64,000 bases of DNA, taken from the NCBI RefSeq assembly GCF_900163625.1, contig NZ_FUIE01000065.1:45134-109133 (forward strand), written 5' to 3'. Source of the stretch: Brevundimonas diminuta 3F5N. Lineage in GTDB: Bacteria > Pseudomonadota > Alphaproteobacteria > Caulobacterales > Caulobacteraceae. How positions within the stretch are numbered: position 1 is the first letter of the stretch; every line of letters begins with the position of its first letter. Under the pieces are notes generated by a model. It searched no databases and was not told the origin of the DNA. It worked only from the letters and a program-made list of their open reading frames with translations. Below, piece by piece: positions 38,589 through 45,525 of this stretch. The position numbers and the translations under genes are program-made.

Positions 38589-39307
38589 GCCGCCGCCTCG
38601 CCCGCCGGCTTCAGCAGACCGTGAATCCGCCATAGAGCGGCCAGGAGGTAGGCCGCCGCCGCCGGCGCCCACATGATGAGCCCGGCCGCCTGCTGGTCCT
38701 CCAGCGGCGTCATGTTCCAGGCCATGGTGCTGGCGAAATGCGGCGCATAGAGCGGCTGGCCCGCGAACACGATCAAAGCGCCCAGAAGCCCCATCAACAG
38801 CATGGCCGCCAGCAGGGCCGCGACGGCCGCATGCCCCCTTGCGCTGCGAACCGCCGCCCAGAACCAGACGGCGCTTCCCAGGATGCTGATCTGCATCAGC
38901 CAATAGATTCCGTCATGCGACAGAGCCTGAGCGTAGGGCTCCGGCGCATGCCAGGCCCAAAAGACCACCGCCTGCACCGCCGTCGCCGCCGCCAGACGCG
39001 GCGATTTCAGCCGAGGCAGGCACAAGGCCAGCAGGGGCGCCGCCGCCAAAACCAACAGCAGGTGATGCAGGGTCCGCGCCATGAACAGGGCGGAGCTCAA
39101 GGCGCACAGCGGCGAGATGAAGCCGACCGCCAGCACCGCCATCGCCGCGCTGAAGCGTCCCCTCTGCTGTTCACGCAGCAGGATCAATCCGGCCGTCGTC
39201 GCCACCGCCATCACAGACAACAGGATTAGATCGCCGTTCCACCGCCCGAGCGCCTCGGCGGGATCGGGCGCAGGCCCGCAATAGGGTGTCCAGGCGACGT
39301 CGACCAT
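38585..39307 (-). CDS. ctaG: CtaG (caa3-type) cytochrome c oxidase assembly factor
   Basis: This is a 240-residue polytopic membrane protein of the caa3_CtaG family, with about seven helices. Typical features are the N-terminal YCGPAPDPAEALGRWN, FMARTLHHLLLVLAAAPLLAL and FWAWHAPEPYAQALSHDGIYW, in which conserved His residues may bind copper. It is needed for assembling caa3 oxidases in other bacteria and sits close to the structural genes. It is the first gene of a two-gene unit with cytochrome b561. Confidence 0.9.
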   Translation of the reverse strand: MVDVAWTPYCGPAPDPAEALGRWNGDLILLSVMAVATTAGLILLREQQRGRFSAAMAVLAVGFISPLCALSSALFMARTLHHLLLVLAAAPLLALCLPRLKSPRLAAATAVQAVVFWAWHAPEPYAQALSHDGIYWLMQISILGSAVWFWAAVRSARGHAAVAALLAAMLLMGLLGALIVFAGQPLYAPHFASTMAWNMTPLEDQQAAGLIMWAPAAAAYLLAALWRIHGLLKPAGEAAA

Positions 39308-39365
39308 CCTAGGCCAACGCCTCCACGCCGCGACGGTTCACCGGCATTCGGTCGCGCACAGAAAC

Positions 39366-39391
39366 GGAACCGCGTTTCTCCGCACGCCGTT
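39366..39391 (+). promoter_or_regulatory. EcfG-type general-stress promoter of the nucleotidyltransferase gene
   Basis: GGAAC (39366-39370), 17 nt, CGTT (39388-39391). This matches the GGAAC-N16/17-CGTT consensus of the alphaproteobacterial general-stress sigma factor EcfG/SigT. The predicted start of transcription is about 20 nt upstream of the ATG at 39420. Confidence 0.65.
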
Positions 39392-39419
39392 TCTCTGCCC
39401 TGTTCAGGAACTTGATCCC

Positions 39420-40199
39420 ATGTCCGACACGGTCGCCTATCCCTCCTTTGAACCACCGCCCGAGGCCCGCGCCTTCTATGAGGAGGCCCTGCGCCTGCTC
39501 AAGGAGTCCGGCGTGCCCTTCCTGCTATCGGGCACCTACGCCGTCACGGCCTATACAGGCATCCGGCGCCCCACCAAGGATCTGGACGTCTTCTGCAAGC
39601 CCGGCGACTATCCCCGGATTCTGGCCTTCTTCCAGGCGCGCGGCTATCGCACCGACGTCGAGGACGAGCGCTGGATCGCCAAGGTCTGGCAGGACGACAG
39701 GCACTTCTTCGACGTCATCTTCGCCATGTCGAACGGCACCATCGCCGTGTCCGACAGCTGGTTCGGGCCGGATCGCATCACCGTGTACGGGCATGAGGTG
39801 ACGATCACGCCGCCGACCGCCCTGATCCTGTCCAAGGCCTTCATCCAGGACCGCTATCGCTACGACGGCGCCGATGTGAACCACGTCATCCTGAAGCAGG
39901 CCGAGGCCATCGACTGGAAGTCGCTGCTGGATCAGATGGATCTCTATTGGGAGGTGCTGATGGCGCATCTGCTCAACTTCCGCTTCGCCTATCCGACCGA
40001 GCGCGGCCTGGTGCCGGCGTGGCTGATGACGGAGTTGATCGGCCGCCTACAGGCCCAGGTCGATCTGCCGGCGCCGCGCGTGAAGGTCTGCCGGGGCCGC
40101 CTGTTCAGCCCGCGCGACTACATCGCCGACATCTCCGAATGGGGTTTCGGCGACGTGGTGGGCAAGGGCCTGGAGGAACGCCATGACCCCGTCGCCTGA
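39420..40199 (+). CDS. Nucleotidyltransferase-fold protein
   Basis: This is a 259-residue protein with a minimal nucleotidyltransferase core. The pattern SGTYAVTAYTGIRRPTKDLD (about 38-57) gives the G-S/T and D-x-D metal-binding residues, and a third acidic residue may lie in FFDVIFAM. The fold resembles AbiEii/MNT-like proteins. The rest is alpha-helical and without recognised domains. It overlaps a metallophosphoesterase gene by 17 bp, and a general-stress promoter precedes it. Substrate and product are unknown; the pairing hints at making and breaking a phosphodiester or nucleotide adduct (inference). Confidence 0.75.
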   Translation: MSDTVAYPSFEPPPEARAFYEEALRLLKESGVPFLLSGTYAVTAYTGIRRPTKDLDVFCKPGDYPRILAFFQARGYRTDVEDERWIAKVWQDDRHFFDVIFAMSNGTIAVSDSWFGPDRITVYGHEVTITPPTALILSKAFIQDRYRYDGADVNHVILKQAEAIDWKSLLDQMDLYWEVLMAHLLNFRFAYPTERGLVPAWLMTELIGRLQAQVDLPAPRVKVCRGRLFSPRDYIADISEWGFGDVVGKGLEERHDPVA

Positions 40200-40974
40200 A
40201 ACCGCCGCCTCCGCCGCTGAAGGCCAGACGCCTCAACCGGGCATGGAAGCCGGACCGAAGAAGAAGCTGCGCGTCGCCGCCGTCGGCGACCTGCATGTCG
40301 GCGAGACCTCGCATCGCGCCTATCGCGACCTGTTCGACCGGGTGCATGAAGACGCGGACGTGCTGTGCCTGTGCGGCGACCTGGTCAATTTCGGGAAGAC
40401 GGTCGAGGTGGAGAACCTGCTGGAGGATCTGCGCGCCTGCCGCATCCCCATGGTCGGCGTGCTCGGCAATCACGAGCATGAGTGCGGCCAACCGCAGGAA
40501 GTCATCCGCATGCTGAGCGAGGCCGGGGTCAAGATGCTGACCGGCGAGGCCTATGAGATCGACGGCGTCGGCTTCGCCGGAGGCAAGGGCTTCGTCGGCG
40601 GCTTCGGCCGCTACATGCTCAGCTCCTTCGGCGAGGCCTCTATCAAGACCTTCGTCAACGAGGCGGTTGAGGACGCCAATCTCATCGAAAATTCGATCCG
40701 AACGCTGCGGACCGAGAGGAGCGTGGTTCTGCTCCACTACGCCCCGGTGGTGGATACGGTGATCGGCGAGCCGCCGGAGATCCACGCCTTCCTCGGCTCG
40801 TCGCGCCTGGCCGAGGTCGTCGATCGCTATGAGAACGTCAAGCTGGTGCTGCACGGCCATGCGCATCGCGGCGCGCCGGAAGGCCGCACGGCGCGCGGCG
40901 TCCCGGTCTACAATGTCGCCCTGCCCGTGCTGCGGACGATGGGCGATACGCCCTATCGCGTGTTCGAGGTCTGA
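40183..40974 (+). CDS. Cytoplasmic calcineurin-like metallophosphoesterase
   Basis: This is a 263-residue protein with no signal peptide. Its motifs are GDLHVG (about 35), CLCGDLVNFG, GVLGNHEHE, LLHYAPVVDT and LVLHGHAHRG, which together form the full dinuclear metal centre. The ATG follows GGAGGA at good spacing inside the end of the nucleotidyltransferase gene, so the two are translationally coupled. A function linked to that partner under general stress is likely, but the substrate is unknown. Confidence 0.9.
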   Translation: MTPSPETAASAAEGQTPQPGMEAGPKKKLRVAAVGDLHVGETSHRAYRDLFDRVHEDADVLCLCGDLVNFGKTVEVENLLEDLRACRIPMVGVLGNHEHECGQPQEVIRMLSEAGVKMLTGEAYEIDGVGFAGGKGFVGGFGRYMLSSFGEASIKTFVNEAVEDANLIENSIRTLRTERSVVLLHYAPVVDTVIGEPPEIHAFLGSSRLAEVVDRYENVKLVLHGHAHRGAPEGRTARGVPVYNVALPVLRTMGDTPYRVFEV

Positions 40975-40978
40975 AAGC

Positions 40979-41872
40979 TCAGGCGATCCCGGCGCCGCCG
41001 GTGACGCCCCAGACCTCGCCCGTGACGAAGCTCGCCTCCTGCGAGGCCAGCAACACGTAGACCGGCGCGATCTCGACCGGCTGACCCGGACGTCCGAAGG
41101 CGCTGTGAGCTCCGAATTTCTCGACCTTCTCCTGCGGCTGGCCGCCGCTGGGCTGCAGAACCGTCCAGAAGGGGCCCGGCGCCACGACGTTCACCCGCAC
41201 GCCCTTCTCGATCAGCTGCTTCGCCAGGGCCTTGGTGTAGGTGACGATCCCGCCCTTGGTGGTGGCGTAGTCCAACAGGATGTCCGACGGCTCATAGCCC
41301 TGGATCGAGGCGGTGGTGATGACCGCCGCGCCCGGCGGCAGATGGGGCGCCGCCGCCTGACACAGCCAGTGCAGGGCGTAGAGGTTGGTCTTCAGCGTAG
41401 CGTCGAAATCCTCGGTCCAGACTTCGCCCACGTCCTCGCGAAACTGCTGTCGGCCCGCGTTGACGACCAGGATGTCCAGACCGCCGAAGGCCTCGAGCGT
41501 GCGCGCCACCATGGTCGCATTCCACGCCTCGTCACGCACGTCGCCGGGCAAGGCCAGCGCCTTGACGCCTTCGGCCTCGACCAGGGCGATCACCTCGCGC
41601 GCGTCGGCCTCCTCTGAGGGAAGATAGGAAATCGCGACATCGGCGCCTTCGCGGGCGTAGGCGACAGCGATCGCGCGACCGATGCCGGAATCGGCCCCGG
41701 TTATCAGGGCGCGGCGCCCCTTCAACCGCCCATGGCCTCGATAACTTTCCTCGCCATGATCGGGCTTGGGCTCCATCTTCGCGACCAGACCCGGCGCCGG
41801 CTGCGGCTGCCGTGGAAACGGCGGACGCGGATACTGATGGCGAGGATCCTGCATTGTCAGGCGGTCGGACAT
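40979..41872 (-). CDS. Short-chain dehydrogenase/reductase (stress-type, YghA/YhdG-like)
   Basis: This is a 297-residue SDR. A proline-rich N-terminal extension (HQYPRPPFPRQPQPAPG, about 12-28) precedes the Rossmann fold: TGADSGIGRAIAVAYAREGA (cofactor site), VNAG (written VVNAGRQQF) and the catalytic Ser-Tyr-Lys in ITTASIQGYEP...YATTKGGI. The extension and overall length are characteristic of the Gram-positive and alphaproteobacterial stress-induced SDRs annotated as glucose/ribitol dehydrogenases. A GGAAC-type promoter lies upstream. The natural substrate is unknown. Confidence 0.92.
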   Translation of the reverse strand: MSDRLTMQDPRHQYPRPPFPRQPQPAPGLVAKMEPKPDHGEESYRGHGRLKGRRALITGADSGIGRAIAVAYAREGADVAISYLPSEEADAREVIALVEAEGVKALALPGDVRDEAWNATMVARTLEAFGGLDILVVNAGRQQFREDVGEVWTEDFDATLKTNLYALHWLCQAAAPHLPPGAAVITTASIQGYEPSDILLDYATTKGGIVTYTKALAKQLIEKGVRVNVVAPGPFWTVLQPSGGQPQEKVEKFGAHSAFGRPGQPVEIAPVYVLLASQEASFVTGEVWGVTGGAGIA

Positions 41873-41908
41873 GACGGCTCCTGTAGACGTGTGAAGGGCA
41901 TGCCTTCC

Positions 41909-41934
41909 TAAGTCGCCCCCTGTCCGCGCGTTCC
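41909..41934 (-). promoter_or_regulatory. GGAAC-N17-CTTA promoter-like element of the SDR gene
   Basis: On the minus strand GGAAC (41934-41930) is followed after 17 nt by CTTA (41912-41909). The -35 matches the EcfG consensus; the -10 differs from CGTT but agrees with the CTT variants found at four other genes in this region. It lies about 40 nt upstream of the SDR start. Confidence 0.45.
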
Positions 41935-41945
41935 CCTCCTGCGGC

Positions 41946-41971
41946 GGAACGTCGTGTTCAGCCGCGACGTT
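41946..41971 (+). promoter_or_regulatory. EcfG-type general-stress promoter of the flavoprotein gene
   Basis: GGAAC (41946-41950), 17 nt, CGTT (41968-41971), an exact consensus match. It lies 31 bp upstream of the start codon at 42002, and its -35 box is 12 bp from the -35 box of the divergent SDR promoter. Confidence 0.65.
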
Positions 41972-42001
41972 TCCGACGCACCCGAGCCGGAAAGAAGCCG
42001 C

Positions 42002-43105
42002 ATGCCAGATCCCGCTCCCCAAGCTCTAGCCGTTCCTGAGCCGCGCAAGGGCATGCCCAGCCCAGAACTGGACCGCACAACCTTTGAAACCCGCTTCCGC
42101 AGCCGGTTCGCGGACCCCGCCTTCGATCCTCTGCGCGACGAGATCGACCGCTTGGCCGCCGCAGCCTGGGACGGCTACATCGGGGGTCGAAAATCGCCGC
42201 TGACGCGCCCCGCCGGTCCGAGCTTCGCCGAGCCGGACTATGAGCTGGCGCTGGACTGGCTGGACGCGCACGCGGCCCTCCGCGCCGCCGAGGCGCAACA
42301 TGACGACGCCGCCGGGCCCGCGCGCATCCTGATCATCAACGCCTCCAGCCGTTCCGAGCACACCTGTCCCGGTGAAATGTCCAAGAGTTGGCGCCTCGTC
42401 CAGATCGCCCGCGAGGTGGTGGAGAGGCGCGCGGGCATGGCGGCAGAAATCCTCGACCTGTCGCGGTTGGCGTCGGAATACGGCCGGGAAATTCATCCCT
42501 GCAAGGCCTGCTTCTCCACCGCAGCGGCCCTCTGCCATTGGCCGTGCAGCTGCTATCCCAACTACAGCCTGGGCCAGGTCCACGACTGGATGAACGACAT
42601 CTATCCGATGTGGGTCCGCGCGCATGGCGTCCTGATCGTCACCCCGGTCAACTGGTATCACGCCTCCAGCCCTTTCAAGCTGATGATGGACCGGCTGGTC
42701 TGCGCCGACGGCGGCAATCCAGATCCCACGACGACGCATGGCAAGACCGTCGCCCTGGCCAAGGCGCTTGAACTGGCCGACTGGCCCTATCCCCGTCACC
42801 TGGCGGGCCGGCGTTTCGCCCTGGTCGTCCATGGCGATGTAGAAGGCGCGGAAAACGTGCGCCGCTCCCTGTCCGACTGGCTGGTCTCGATGAAGCTGTC
42901 GCCCGCCGGCGCCGACGCGGAGATCGACCGCTACATCGGCTATTGGGAGCCCTACGCCACCAGCCACGACGCCCTCGACCGCGACCGGGCCGTTCAGGAT
43001 GAGGTGCGGCTGGCGGCGGAAGAGCTGGCGAAGGCTGTTCTGGCCCAGCGCAACGACGCCTCAAAGCCTCCTGAGCCAGCCCACGAGCCCCCGCGCCAGA
43101 AATAA
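42002..43105 (+). CDS. NADPH-dependent FMN reductase-like flavodoxin-fold protein
   Basis: This is a 367-residue protein. An N-terminal region (about 1-105) of unknown fold contains DEIDRLAAAAWDGYIGGRKS. A flavodoxin-like domain (about 108-330) begins with ILIINASSRSEHTCPGEMSK and contains HPCKACFSTAAALCHWPCSC, a cysteine-rich insert (four Cys), and GVLIVTPVNWYHASSPFKLM. The start at 42002 is supported by GGAAAG upstream. The four cysteines may bind a metal or Fe-S cluster (inference). The gene is transcribed from a general-stress promoter divergent from the SDR. Confidence 0.85.
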   Translation: MPDPAPQALAVPEPRKGMPSPELDRTTFETRFRSRFADPAFDPLRDEIDRLAAAAWDGYIGGRKSPLTRPAGPSFAEPDYELALDWLDAHAALRAAEAQHDDAAGPARILIINASSRSEHTCPGEMSKSWRLVQIAREVVERRAGMAAEILDLSRLASEYGREIHPCKACFSTAAALCHWPCSCYPNYSLGQVHDWMNDIYPMWVRAHGVLIVTPVNWYHASSPFKLMMDRLVCADGGNPDPTTTHGKTVALAKALELADWPYPRHLAGRRFALVVHGDVEGAENVRRSLSDWLVSMKLSPAGADAEIDRYIGYWEPYATSHDALDRDRAVQDEVRLAAEELAKAVLAQRNDASKPPEPAHEPPRQK

Positions 43106-43125
43106 AGAGCCGACCGGAGCCGTAT

Positions 43126-43151
43126 GGAACAGGCCCCGCTCCCTTTCCTTC
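43126..43151 (+). promoter_or_regulatory. GGAAC-N17-CTTC promoter-like element
   Basis: GGAAC (43126-43130), 17 nt, CTTC (43148-43151). Placed correctly for a transcript beginning near 43158, just before the AAAGGAG ribosome-binding site of the small gene at 43179. Confidence 0.4.
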
Positions 43152-43178
43152 TGCTTCGAGTACGAAAGGAGTTCGCTC

Positions 43179-43373
43179 TTGCCCCTCGCGAACAAGGAAA
43201 AGCCCCCGATCCTGCGACGCCCCAGACGGCTGCTGATCCTTGTCGGCGTCCTCCTGGTCCTGTTGTTCATCGTCTATCTAGCCGCGGCGGCGACCGGTTT
43301 TCTCCGCACCGAAACCAAGGTTCCCGATCCACGAATGACGGGAGCCGAGGCGCCGCTGGAGCGTGTCATGTAA
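43179..43373 (+). CDS. Small single-span membrane protein
   Basis: This is a 64-residue protein starting on TTG 43179, with AAAGGAG 8-9 nt upstream. A basic stretch (ILRRPRR) precedes one transmembrane helix (LLILVGVLLVLLFIVYLAAA) and a short, probably periplasmic tail ending in PLERVM. No family is recognised. The GGAAC-type promoter and neighbours suggest that it belongs to the general-stress set. Confidence 0.6.
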   Translation: MPLANKEKPPILRRPRRLLILVGVLLVLLFIVYLAAAATGFLRTETKVPDPRMTGAEAPLERVM

Positions 43374-43397
43374 CGGCGTGTTCAGGCTTGAGCGTTT

Positions 43398-43423
43398 GGA
43401 ACACCGCCTCGCCCCGCCGCTTA
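43398..43423 (+). promoter_or_regulatory. GGAAC-N17-CTTA promoter-like element
   Basis: GGAAC (43398-43402), 17 nt, CTTA (43420-43423). It lies upstream of the small frames at 43450 and 43502 and of the DUF4142 lipoprotein at 43763, which could share the transcript. Confidence 0.45.
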
Positions 43424-43449
43424 ACTTCCTGTCACAGGGAGGAAAAGAC

Positions 43450-43515
43450 ATGACCGATTGCCCTCGCCGCCCACCGCACGTCCCTACCCTGGGAGGCCGC
43501 CATGCGTTTCTATGA
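43450..43515 (+). CDS. Candidate 21-residue upstream peptide
   Basis: A short frame (MTDCPRRPPHVPTLGGRHAFL) has a strong SD sequence (GGGAGGAAAAGAC before ATG). It overlaps the start of the next small gene in a different frame, so it may couple or tune translation of that gene. It may equally be a chance frame. Confidence 0.3.
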   Translation: MTDCPRRPPHVPTLGGRHAFL

Positions 43516-43740
43516 AGTCGTGGTCGGCAGCGACAGCGGCCCTCAGCGACGTCTGCGAGTCGCTTCGCCCACCGATGTCCAGGCCGCCGACGCCGCCGCC
43601 CCCTGATGCGCACGCAGGAGGCCATTCTATCAATCCGCGAAACGCCGGATGACGGCCTGCAACAGGTCGATGCGCCTCCGCCTCAGACCCAGGCGCAAGA
43701 ATTGGCGCCCGTCACCCCCGGCGTGGCCGCCAAGCCCTGA
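43502..43740 (+). CDS. Small conserved-looking protein interrupted by a frameshift
   Basis: ATG 43502 (GGGAGG upstream) encodes 34 residues (MRFYEVVVGSDSGPQRRLRV to ADAAAP) and stops at 43604-43606. A second frame starts in the overlapping ATG at 43606 (TGATG) and encodes 44 residues (MRTQEAILSIRETPDD to GVAAKP), ending at 43740. Adding a single C in the CCCCC run at 43599-43603 would join them into one smooth 78-residue protein (AAAP-L-MRTQEAIL). This is either a real frameshift, a sequencing slip, or a pair of coupled small genes. No function is recognised. Confidence 0.5.
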
Positions 43741-43762
43741 TCATACCCAAGGAGTTCAAGTG

Positions 43763-44353
43763 ATGATGAAGCAAACCGTCGCCGTCCTGGCCGTATCAGC
43801 CGCCGCCCTCACCCTCGCCGCCTGCAACCAGCAGCAAGGTTCCAAAGCCGTCGATAAGGCGCAGGACGCCGTTTCCGAACCGGTCGGTCAGACCTCGGCC
43901 GCGACCATGGGCGCCAATATGGTCAGCGCCTATGTGCCCAACGCCGCCATGGGCGACATGTACGAGATCCAGGCCGCCGACATCGCCATGGAGAGATCGA
44001 AAAACGCCCAGGTCAAAGAACTGGCCCAGATGATCAAGACCGACCACACGGCCGCCTCCACCGGCCTGAGGGCCGCCGCCGGACAGGCTGCGCCCGACAC
44101 GACCTTGCCGACCGAGCTCGATCAACGCCGCAAGGGGCTGATCGACAACCTGCGCTCAGCCTCGACTGCGGACTTCGATAAGGTCTACGTCGATCAGCAG
44201 GTCGCCGCCCATGAGGAGGCCGTCACCCTTCACCGCGGCTTCTCCGACAAGGCGGACGTTCCCGCCTTGGCGGAACATGCGCGCAACGTCCTGCCCAAGA
44301 TCGAAGCCCATCTTGAGCGGGCCAAGCAGTTGCAAGCCAGCTTGGGCGCCTGA
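43763..44353 (+). CDS. DUF4142 domain lipoprotein
   Basis: This is a 196-residue exported protein. The signal ends in the lipobox LAAC (MKQTVAVLAVSAAALTLAAC). Two long helices with YEIQAADIAMERSKNAQVKE and VDQQVAAHEEAVTLHRGFSD are typical of the ferritin-like DUF4142 family. AAGGAG lies 8 nt upstream of ATG 43763. A strong intrinsic terminator follows. DUF4142 genes are frequent in general-stress regulons of alphaproteobacteria; the biochemical role is unknown. Confidence 0.9.
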   Translation: MMKQTVAVLAVSAAALTLAACNQQQGSKAVDKAQDAVSEPVGQTSAATMGANMVSAYVPNAAMGDMYEIQAADIAMERSKNAQVKELAQMIKTDHTAASTGLRAAAGQAAPDTTLPTELDQRRKGLIDNLRSASTADFDKVYVDQQVAAHEEAVTLHRGFSDKADVPALAEHARNVLPKIEAHLERAKQLQASLGA

Positions 44354-44381
44354 CGCCGGGCCTTGGTGCACGGCGCTATCA

Positions 44382-44408
44382 GGGGCGGACGACAGTCCGC
44401 CCCTTCTT
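44382..44408. terminator. Intrinsic terminator between DUF4142 and DUF6766 genes
   Basis: GGGGCGGAC (44382-44390), loop GACA, GTCCGCCCC (44395-44403), then TTCTT. This is a perfect 9-bp stem followed by a T-rich tract, ending just before the stop of the convergent gene. It probably serves the plus-strand transcript. Confidence 0.8.
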
Positions 44409-44409
44409 C

Positions 44410-44829
44410 CTATTCGGCAGCGGGCTTCCGCACCGCATAAGGCGGGTCCAGATGAATGCTCGCGTGGCCGTGACGACGCAGATGGCTGGCGTCGATCTCC
44501 TCGATCAGGGCCGCGCCGCTTTCACGCCCCACCAATTCTAGCAAGGCGTCGATCTTGGCCTCCATCCGGTCGTCGTTCTCCTTGGACGACGGCGAGCCGA
44601 CATAAAGAAAGTAGGCCAGCCCCACGACCTGCCAGATCAGTTGCAGGAACTCGGACTGCCAGTTCTCGAAGGTGTCCCTCCCCATCTCCATCAAATAGGG
44701 CGTCAGTTGCGCCGCCTGTCCGTGGTCGCGGGCCTCGTTCACATAGGCAGCCCAGCCGAAGCCCCAATGCAAGACGATGGAAATGGTGAAGAAGGCCAGA
44801 GTGATCCAGCCATAGGCGTACTCCTTCAT
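44410..44829 (-). CDS. DUF6766 family membrane protein
   Basis: This is a 139-residue protein with two transmembrane helices (YGWITLAFFTISIVLHWGFG and FLQLIWQVVGLAYFLYVG) separated by the loop SEFLQ-like NWQSEF, then a cytoplasmic C-terminus. The pattern fits DUF6766. ATG 44829 is supported by GGAG 7 nt upstream. The gene diverges from a DUF892 gene and both have GGAAC-type promoters. The function is unknown. Confidence 0.8.
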   Translation of the reverse strand: MKEYAYGWITLAFFTISIVLHWGFGWAAYVNEARDHGQAAQLTPYLMEMGRDTFENWQSEFLQLIWQVVGLAYFLYVGSPSSKENDDRMEAKIDALLELVGRESGAALIEEIDASHLRRHGHASIHLDPPYAVRKPAAE

Positions 44830-44857
44830 GTCGCGCTCCAACACTCTGAAATCGGCA

Positions 44858-44883
44858 GAAGAGTTCGTGGGCCTGTGCGTTCC
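44858..44883 (-). promoter_or_regulatory. GGAAC-N17-CTTC promoter-like element of the DUF6766 gene
   Basis: On the minus strand GGAAC (44883-44879), 17 nt, CTTC (44861-44858). It has the same spacing and -10 sequence as the element at 43126, and lies 29 bp upstream of the start codon. Confidence 0.45.
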
Positions 44884-44916
44884 GTGGCGCCCAGCCCTGT
44901 CCATATCCGAACACTA

Positions 44917-44943
44917 GGAACGCGCTTGTGCGCCCGCCGCTTC
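44917..44943 (+). promoter_or_regulatory. GGAAC-N18-CTTC promoter-like element of the DUF892 gene
   Basis: GGAAC (44917-44921), 18 nt, CTTC (44940-44943). It faces away from the DUF6766 promoter. The TTCAGGAGAG ribosome-binding site and ATG 44976 follow at a normal distance. Confidence 0.45.
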
Positions 44944-44975
44944 GCAGGCTCCCCCATTCTTTTCAGGAGAGTCCC

Positions 44976-45476
44976 ATGGCCGAGAAAACGCTGCAAACCC
45001 TCTTCCACGAGACCTTGCGCGACATCTATTACGCCGAGCGCAAGATCCTGAAGTCCCTGCCGAAGATGGCGCGCGCCGCCCAGTCGCCCGACCTCAAGGC
45101 GGCCTTCGAAAAGCACCGCGAGCAGACTGAAGGCCAGATCGAACGCCTGCAGCAGGTGTTCGAGATCATCGGTAAGCCCGCACGCGGCAAGACCTGCGAC
45201 GCCATCGAAGGCATCCTGGCCGAAGGCGACGAAATCGCCGAGGAGTACAAGGACACGGCAGCGCTCGACGCCGGTCTGCTGGCCGCCGCCCAGGCGGTCG
45301 AGCACTATGAGATCACCCGCTATGGCACGCTCAAGCGCTGGGCCGAGGTGATGGGACTGAAGGACGCCGTCAAACTGCTGGACGAGACCCTTCAGGAAGA
45401 AAGCCAGACGGATGAGGATCTGACGGCCATCGCCGACGCCGTAATCAACGCCGAGGCGTTGCAGCCCGCCGCCTGA
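44976..45476 (+). CDS. Ferritin-like DUF892 (YciE/YciF) protein
   Basis: This is a 166-residue, all-helical, four-helix-bundle protein of the DUF892 family. Likely metal ligands are in FHETLRDIYYAERKILKSLP, FEKHREQTEGQIERLQQVFE, AVEHYEITRYGTLKRWAE and ETLQEESQTDEDL, which are the family's conserved Glu/His positions. The start follows AGGAGAG. YciE/YciF proteins are stress-induced in enterobacteria, in line with the promoter type here. The enzymatic activity is unknown. Confidence 0.92.
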   Translation: MAEKTLQTLFHETLRDIYYAERKILKSLPKMARAAQSPDLKAAFEKHREQTEGQIERLQQVFEIIGKPARGKTCDAIEGILAEGDEIAEEYKDTAALDAGLLAAAQAVEHYEITRYGTLKRWAEVMGLKDAVKLLDETLQEESQTDEDLTAIADAVINAEALQPAA

Positions 45477-45484
45477 GCTCCATC

Positions 45485-45515
45485 CGGCCCTGCCGCCTGA
45501 TCAGCGGCGGGGCCG
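45485..45515. terminator. Bidirectional hairpin between DUF892 and crp-like genes
   Basis: CGGCCC-T-GCCGC / GCGGC-G-GGGCCG form a stem of 11 pairs with one mismatch around CTGATCA. It lies between two converging genes (stops at 45476 and 45526). Confidence 0.55.
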
Positions 45516-45525
45516 TAACCCTGCG

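Noticed and set aside
44863..44882. GTTC...GTTC pair between the DUF6766 and DUF892 genes
   Set aside because: The spacer is 12 nt instead of 7, so it does not match the LexA box.
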